This document shows, piece after piece, positions 56,892 through 64,000 of a stretch of DNA of 64,000 bases. This stretch comes from Neopestalotiopsis rosae (Eukaryota; Ascomycota; Sordariomycetes; Amphisphaeriales; Sporocadaceae). Under the pieces are notes generated by a model that saw only the letters and a program-made list of their open reading frames with translations, was not told the DNA's origin and did no database searches. The translations under genes and the position numbers were made by a program. The stretch covers positions 2,790,001 through 2,854,000 of the forward strand of contig JALGAS010000008.1 in NCBI GenBank assembly GCA_023078685.1, written 5' to 3'. The stretch's first letter is position 1; every line of letters begins with the position of its first letter.

Positions 56892-57879
56892 AACCCATAG
56901 CATCTTGTCCATCTTTGACTTTTGTGTTCTTCACGTCCGTGTCGAGGTGTCACTCTGCTGTTTCAACGACAAATATTCTTTACCATGGACGAACAACAAG
57001 CATGCCGCTAATTTCAGGCTTATTTGATATATATGCATAATAGGGAGGATTGTACACGGGAAAAGGCGGCCAAAAAAACCAAATGTACCACCAATGTTTG
57101 CACAAGTTTCATTCTGGAGGTTTCTATCTCTTGTGTTCACCATGATGGGCACGAGACGAATCGCTAGACGGGCGTTTTGATTTCTGGGGGATAACCGCAA
57201 CCCCCCACGAATTTGGATTTGTCTCCAAGCCCCTGGATTGACAAAAAGGGGAAAAGGCACAGCATGACGATGGAGTTTTGCCCAGAAGAAGGAAATGAGG
57301 CATGAGCAACGCACACGAGATATAGTAGCTGTGATGATGCTGTAAAATCTGCAGGCATCAGGAGGAGGAGACGCCAAGGCTATGCCATATGTACACAACA
57401 GTCGAATGCTCTCCAGCAGCTATTATAGTAGTGCTAGATTAGGATATTGATTGAATGCAAAAGTAGCATCAGACAAACGAGCTTGGTGTGTCCTACGGCT
57501 TTGTAGGTGAACGACACCATTTTGAAACAAGATATTATTTAATTACTTGTGTCGCCAACGTCAATGAGGTCATCTTCATTACAATGTGAATGCAAGGCCA
57601 AGCTGGCGGCGGCACAGTCTGGTCCTAGATCTCAGCTCTCTGGCTTACAGCTAAATACTGTACGTAGGTACTTCGTACACTGCATCATCCCCTCATGGGC
57701 GCAGATCCCGCCTGCCAAGGCAGACACCGGGCAACTACACATGTATTCCTTATACTCTGGTTCTACCCCGCCCAGGCAGCTAGAAACATTATAGTCACTC
57801 TTCTACACATACACTAAAAAGGTGTTTTTCGATATGGGATATCCACGTCTCCATCCCGAGTCGCAGTTGGCGATATACC
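56892..57879. other. Intergenic region
   Basis: 3' flank of SET1 and upstream region of the second HET gene; no coding signal or repeat recognised. Confidence 0.4.
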
Positions 57880-60470
57880 ATGTCTTCATATGTTTATGAT
57901 CCATTATCTCCTGGCTCGATCCGCTTGCTGCGGCTATCGCCGAGTCAGGACGAGCAGGCACCGATCCACTGCCATCTCTTCCCATATCCTCTCTCGACTT
58001 CGAGGACAGGGACGCACTTGTACGAAGCTCTATCATACTACTGGGGCTCACCAGAAAAGATCCACACGATAACCGTTGGCGACGGTTCGCTCCAAGTCAC
58101 AAGGAACCTCCACGCGGCGCTTCAGAGTCTTCGAGACTGCTTCATCGAGCGCATCATATGGATCGACGCCGTTTGCATCAATCAAGATGACGACGAAGAA
58201 AAGGGGCGTCAGGTGCAGTTGATGGCGGAGATATTCGCAAAGGCGTGCCGCGTTGTTGTCTGGCTTGAGAATACGACTGGGGACCCTGCGATTGATAATG
58301 AGGCGTACAATGACAGTGCACTGGCGTTGGAAATAATAGGTTCCTTCGCAATGCGGCCACAGTACGGAAATGCCAACGAGGAGGTACGGAATGGAAGTAC
58401 CTATGAGTGGTCAGAGACCGAAAGTGACGACGAGGCGGTACAGAACGCAAGTACCGATGAGAAGGTACGGAACCAGGCAGTTGCAAAGATTCTTGACCGT
58501 GCATGGTTCCGAAGAATTTGGGTAGGTAAGCAGACCTGCCATGTTCGATGAATTTCAGACTGATAATAGAGTTCCAGGTCCTCCAGGAGGTTGCCGCGGC
58601 ACGACATATTTTGATCAAGTGTCATCTTGCTGAAATTGATGGGTATGCGTTCTGCCTGGGGTTAGAGCAAATGCGTATGGATTTCATGGATCGAAAGACG
58701 CAGACCCGAATCAGTTCTACGCTCTACCTCATCAAAACCGCAACCCTCCGTCCGAAACGCGTGGACAGCACATCAGCAAGGTTCTCTCTGCAGATCCGGC
58801 CTCTCATCGACTTGGTAGAGTTATACAATGTACGCGAAGCTACCGATCGCCGCGATAAGGTTTATGCTCTACTCGGTATGAGCACTGATATGCCGACCGG
58901 TATAGTGCCCGACTATCGCATCTCGTGGGCAGAACTATTTAGCCGACTTGTAAGATCTGCAATCCATGATTGTATATCGGTCGACACATGGGATAAATAC
59001 GAGACTGCAGTTATTAGAAGCAAAGGTTATATTTTAGGAAGAGTGTTTTCGACGCCGCGAATTGAAAATGCTTGGAGTGCTCAACAAACAGTGGAGGTGG
59101 ATATCTGTTTGTCGGGATCAGAGGCCATACACACCTGGTACTTGCAGGCAGCAGCTAAATCGATACAAGAAAACGACGTTGTCTGCTTCCTTCAAGGCAC
59201 ATCGCTTCCGACATTCATTCGGGTTCATGAGGATTACTGTGACATCATTGCAATTGCAGTGAACGCGACTTCCTACGAAGAGCGTGATCATATTGCAACG
59301 CCTTTAAGGGGATTATTAAGTCAACAGGCGGAATATCCTACTGAATTCCTACTAGTCTGGAACTGGGGTACCTCTTCTGAAGGAGTTGAAGAAGAATTGA
59401 GTTTCGGAACATTTATGCTGCAGAACGGCTTACACTGCGCCGCGCCATGCAAAACAGATCGACTGATGAATGTGGGACATCTCTACCGCGCTCTGGGATC
59501 TGATAAAGAGGCGATTTTGCAATTCATTTCGATTCTAGAGTTGTACGAGGATAGCTCCCAGCGGAATCACCCTACATCATTGGCTGCCATGAATGCTCTT
59601 CTTGAGATACTCAAGGCAGACAAGTTTCTTGAAGACGAGGAAAAAGTTGAGGGTTTGGAATTGATGGCCAACGTCCCGCATCGAAGCGAAGGATTCGTCG
59701 TCATGAACGAAGACCTCATCAACTGTATCGCATCCAATCCCTACGCAGAAGTAATGAGATTTGTCCTGCATACGTATGCAGAGCAAATCACAATCACTGA
59801 AAGTGTTCTTGTAGCAGCTGCAGCAAATGAAAGAGGCGGCAAGGATATCATGGAATTGCTTCTCGACTTTCAAGGAGATGAAGTCACCATTAGTGAAAAC
59901 GTCCTAGCTGCGGCAGCAGCGAATTGGGAGCTTGGTAAAGCTATCATAGCACTTTGCCTCGAACGCAAAAAGGACCAGATTGTTATCACTGAAAGCGTCG
60001 TGGAGGCCGTTGCCTGGAACACGGAAACCAGGTTTTTTCTCCTTGGGCTTGAGAATTGTTCTTTCCCCATCAACGAAAAGACTTGCGATTTGTTTACATC
60101 ACTACGGCTGAGGCACCCTGATAAGTCGGATATTCGTCCACTAGACATCCTGAGGCTTGTGGCTTCATTTCTCAAGCGACAAACGGAAGGAATTGTTATT
60201 ACCGGCCGGCTAGTTCGTTCTCTTTTGAAGGTTGATTCGGAGCACGGTGCTCGGGCTTGGGACTCGAGGGAAAGAGAGACACTGGACCAGGTTGCGAAGT
60301 GGAGGCTAGGAAGAGATGTTCTCGCAATGATGCTTGGGTGGGAAGCTGGCAGAGTAGTTGTTTCCCAGGGGGCTGTTGAAGCAATGGCGAATATCGGACC
60401 AGATAAGGAGGAGTCTCTTCGAAAACTTGGTAAGAAGCTATTACGCGAACTAACATGGGCACGTTCTTAG
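57880..60470 (+). CDS. HET-domain protein with C-terminal tandem helical repeats
   Basis: About 844 residues in two exons (57880-58521, 58578-60470). The HET domain spans about residues 1-300, with 'YEALSYYWGSPEKI', 'IIWIDAVCINQDDDEEKGRQ', 'AKACRVVVWLENTTG', 'RAWFRRIWVLQEVAAARHI' (formed across the intron) and 'RRDKVYALLGMSTD'. A variable middle follows. Residues about 605-830 contain about five copies of a 30-35-residue unit of the type 'ITITESVLVAAAANE', 'VTISENVLAAAAANW', 'IVITESVVEAVAWN', 'IVITGRLVRSLL' and 'VVVSQGAVEAMAN'. This repeat is known to me from fungal NLR-like and HET proteins. No NACHT or NB-ARC domain is present. A role in non-self recognition is inferred from the family. A small internal repeat rich in Asn/Ser/Glu lies near residues 168-205. 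Confidence 0.9.
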
Positions 60471-60708
60471 AAGAGCATCCATCTGCCTCTCTGCTCCTTC
60501 GGAAGGGATGGGGGAAAATGTATAAACCTCCCTGAAAAATGGCATGATTGGGTGTGTAAACTGCCCACAAGCAAATGGTATGGCATGTAAATATATGCCT
60601 GGTACGTAAAAACGCCGACGCCGGGCACTCCGATTCCAATATGCAAAAATTCTTTTTAATGTCCCCGATTTATGTCCTCCTTGTAGTGTCCAAGACAAAA
60701 TCATCCCA

Positions 60709-61526
60709 CTATATCGGCGCATCCGGCAGCTTCTCCACGACGTATTTGCCCTTGGCGCAAGAGATAATGGGTACACCGGGGATCTTGCGTATCCGGTTCT
60801 TCAATGCCTTGTCGCTGTAGGTTGGGGTTTTGGTTAGTCCAGTCGATTTTTCAAATGTCACTTCCCCCCTTCGATGTCGGAGACTGGAAAAGGAAGAGAA
60901 GAAGACTTACTTGGTCGCTACCAGGTAGACTCGGTGCTTGATGATGCGATCGACGATACAGTCATCGGCGTAGACGCCCTTGTGGTCGCACCGGAGCCGC
61001 TCCCACCGGGGGTCCCTCGCGATGCGCAGGGCTAATCGGTAGCGGGGTCCGAGTTTTTCCAGCTCGGCCATGACGCAGTCGGTGATGATGGGGTTGGCTT
61101 TGGCGTACTGGAAGCGAGTATGTTAGCCATCGTGTTCTCCAAAACGATCATTACTTCTTTTGCTCCATCCTCCACGCAATCTTGCAATCCTCAATTCCCC
61201 CCTCGATAATATATTCATTCAACTTCACATACCAACAAGTCCATCAGCGATTCGAGAAGAGGCAGCTTGCGACTAATAGTGTGCGACAAGAAATTGGTGT
61301 CGACAAGGACAGAGTAGGGCGGCACGAGGGCTTCGTTGTGCATGAAGAACATGGACGAGGGCTGTTGGGGGATCTCGCGGATGAGCTCCGAGGAGGCGGG
61401 GGCCGTCTTGCTCTTCTGGTCGTTGGCCTCGTCAGCCTTTGAGGCGTTCTCCTTGCGGCGGGCGTCCTTTTTCGAGATGACGCGCTTCACCTCGGCGAAC
61501 TTGCGGGTGCGCTTGGCTTGACCCAT
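60709..61526 (-). CDS. FCF1: FCF1 / UTP24, PIN-domain rRNA processing endonuclease
   Basis: About 200 residues in three exons (61526 to about 61233, about 61109 to 60911, about 60817 to 60709). The N-terminus 'MGQAKRTRKFAEVKRVISKK' and the PIN domain are characteristic: 'LVDTNFLSHTISRKL', 'PIITDCVMAELEKLG' and 'KGVYADDCIVDRIIKHRVYL' with 'ATNDKALKNRIRKIPGVPII'. The acidic catalytic residues are all present. Fcf1 is the endonuclease of the small-subunit processome that cuts at sites A1 and A2 (family knowledge). A Ser/Ala/Lys-rich linker near residues 25-50 is slightly longer than in yeast. Exon limits are approximate because they were read by eye. Confidence 0.93.
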
Positions 61527-64000
61527 GGTTGTTGGGTGCGGCTATGTGATGTCTGTTTTGGGTTTGTTGAAGTATTGTTGGAGTGTTGTATTATTTAGCT
61601 GTCGTCGGGATTTAATTATTCGTCGATTCCTGCTCTCGGTTTCTTGCGGAATGCCAAATGGGCGACTCTTGCACGTCTCTGCTTCTCTTTTGGTGGTGTA
61701 TGCGAACTTGCGACAGACGCCAATGGCGGGATGTAGAAATTCTGCCGCGATGCAAGCTTTGGAAATCTTGACCGCCCGGCGGGAGTGGAAGAAAGCAAGC
61801 TCCGGGCTCCCGTCTGGCGGAATGAAATGGAGCACTGCTGCAGTCAGTGGAGCAAACCACTGCAAGATGCGCTAAAAGCTGGCCCCCACTTTGAGATCTT
61901 CCAAGGGTTCTGTCAAGTGGTCCTCCGTCCTGTGCTTTGGCGGGGGATTGTGTGGGACCTCCACCGTTTCCTGCTCGCACCCCCCAGCCCCTGCACGACG
62001 GTCGTCAGCAGCTCAGAGATGGTTGCGAGGGAGATGCAATGCAAGCCTTTTCCCACAGCTGCATAATAGTACAGTAGGTAGATAGAGCTGGGCGCAAGGG
62101 GCAACGGGAGGGGCTACTTGGTTGTTGATTATTGACTTTTGCCATGACTGTCGCGACTGATGTGTGGCGCAAACTATGCGGTAAACAGTGGGAGAGCCTC
62201 TACTACTACAATCGTGGGACATGCGAGTTTTGCGCTGCAAATGCGCAACATGGGAAAAGACTAGCTTAATTCTAGATTGAGCATTGACAGATGGTGCAAG
62301 TTGATGATGGCGCCGTCGCACATCTAATTAGCACGTAAAGTGCTACGCTGAGACATGTCAGTGATCAGAGTGTCGCTTTTCCCTTCTCTTGGCAAGATCT
62401 CATCTCTGGAAAGCATCCATCTGCGACCTTTATTTTTATTCTTATTTCTTCGCTGCCGTGAAGCGTGGGACTGGACCGACTTTCCGACCACTGCAGTCTG
62501 CTGCAAGTCGGGGAACACACATTACCTTGCACAGGTACAGACAGCCCTGGAGCAGAGTACTGTACGTCCTGCGTCTAGGGAAAGTCAAAACTGTCATCTG
62601 CCAGAAATGCAACGTCGTTACCCGCCGCCACGGGGTCTCAATTTAGAATTTGTGACAGTTGTCGCATATAAAGTGTAAAATTCAGGCTCTTTTTAGCATT
62701 TTAATATATAGTTTCGTAACTTGACACTGCGACATTTTGGGACCTGCATTTTGTTAAAAGAGTCAGTGGGTATTATAGGTGCCTATTGATTCGTGTTCAC
62801 GCCGAGCTGAACACAAGTTCGTATAATCAAGGCCAATATACGATATTTTACGGCGATGTGTGGTTTTAGGCAGGCAACAGGACAAGACCAGTTTGCAGAC
62901 TGTCAGTATTCCATTATCGTTGTTCCAACTGACATTTCGTGTCCAAGATGGCATTTGTGTGCATTGTGTCCATCGTTGCCATGGACTACATACATCACCA
63001 GCCCTCCCTTTGCAACATATTCCCTAGCCTGAATTGCGGAACGAAACTGCAGATCTTGTAAATACTCTGATTAGCCGTCGCTCCCCAGATCTGAATCTAA
63101 TTATGTACACCCGACACACCATCTCGAGCGTGACCACCACTACATACAAGGGAGGGCCCCCAACCCAGCCGTGCTAAGCCTCTGACAGTCGCTAGGTACG
63201 AGCCTTTAGCAGGCCGGTTCGGTTCTTTCCATTCCATTCATTCCAATCAGTGGCCCCGGCTGGGCGTCTAGTTCTGATGGTTGTGGTTCCTTTTCTTCCA
63301 CTCCCAATGTCCACTCACTGGAACCCGCCCATTAGCCCAGTCAAGCCCAGCCCGTACACAGTAGATCCATGAGCCATTCATTGCGTGTAGTCAGTGCAGT
63401 TTGATGCCCACTCTCCTTTTTCGCGTCCCCAGTCTGTCGTATTCTGCTTCGTTGCCCATCATCCACTTCCCCATCTTTCCCGTTCTCGCTCGCATTTGAC
63501 CGATCGCATCCATTTTTCGCATTGCACCGACAATCGCTTTCTCCTCTGAATACTTTGGTGGTAAACCGAGCCCAGGAAAGTCGACAGTACAACCAGTCAG
63601 CCCGAGTCTTGTGGAGGATCGTCTTCGTTTCGCGCAAAGTAGCATCGTCGTCCTCTACTCTCCCACAATGTCCTTGTGACCCAACCTACTCTGTGTCGTG
63701 TCGTCGCTAGTCAGGTCATTGTCTCTTTCGACTACTAGAGCTGCGAAGCGAAGCGCCGTCTTTCACTCGCTACCGGCTGCTTTGTGATCACGAGTTGGCC
63801 CAACCGATTCGTTCCAGGCTTCGTCCTTCGTTTGTTCGCCGCGATCCGCATCTCTGTGGGAGGATTTCTTACTTTGGTCAACGACTAGGTCAACAGACAA
63901 GATTGTTATTGCGAATTGAAGGTCTCTCGGGGGTCTAATCGTCGGGCAACAGTAACACACTGCGCAACTATCCCGTCTCATCGGATCGTGACAAGCGTTT
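61527..64000. other. Gene-free right end, probably upstream of a gene beyond the window
   Basis: About 2.5 kb without a supported gene. From about 63,200 the plus strand is rich in C and T with many TTC and CCC runs, as expected for the promoter and leader of a plus-strand gene that starts past the window. A short frame ATGTCCTTGTGA near 63668 could be a tiny upstream ORF. No tRNA, repeat or mobile element was recognised. Confidence 0.4.

Noticed and set aside
61527..64000. Coding genes in the right end
   Set aside because: All frames are short and compositionally ordinary; the pyrimidine-rich plus strand fits promoter and leader sequence instead.

Overview
The window is nuclear DNA of a filamentous ascomycete, most likely a Sordariomycete and probably Hypocreales. 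Genes are compact, with short GT-AG introns (about 45-260 nt) carrying CTAAC/CTAAT branch sites. The gene families (reducing polyketide synthase, Zn2Cys6 regulator, HET-domain proteins, BIG1, FCH-DEP-RhoGAP, GPI-anchored GH128) are typical of that group. The species call is inference; no species-specific marker was seen. All exon boundaries were read by eye.

Left part (1-18,200), accessory. A minus-strand Zn2Cys6 regulator (212-2669) sits next to a 12-exon highly reducing polyketide synthase of about 2,553 residues, KS-AT-DH-cMT-ER-KR-ACP (4336-12696, minus). Around it lie two decayed cytochrome P450s, one at its 3' side (3530-3834, +) and one at its 5' side (14020-14865, -). A 3.2-kb gene-poor island (12.8-16.0 kb) holds degenerate direct and inverted repeats. 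An intact short-chain dehydrogenase follows (16006-17003, +), then a MARVEL membrane protein. I read this as a small polyketide cluster that has lost its oxidases. Its synthase has a dehydratase lacking the catalytic aspartate, and a KS-AT linker built from a 15-bp minisatellite.

Middle part (19-48.5 kb), mainly housekeeping genes mixed with fast-evolving ones: RIO1, a large coiled-coil protein, a GPI-anchored GH128 glucanase, a TDT-family transporter, a HET-domain protein, an orphan preceded by an 8-bp tandem repeat, a securin-like protein, tropomyosin, RRP17, BIG1, TRM112, cyclophilin B (possibly with two alternative C-termini), mitochondrial uS13m, an M19 dipeptidase and an RGD2-type FCH-DEP-RhoGAP.

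Right part (48.5-64 kb): a 4.4-kb gene-poor stretch with a tRNA-like element, then SET1 (COMPASS H3K4 methyltransferase), a second HET protein with C-terminal tandem repeats, FCF1, and about 2.5 kb without a recognisable gene, probably the upstream region of a gene beyond the window.
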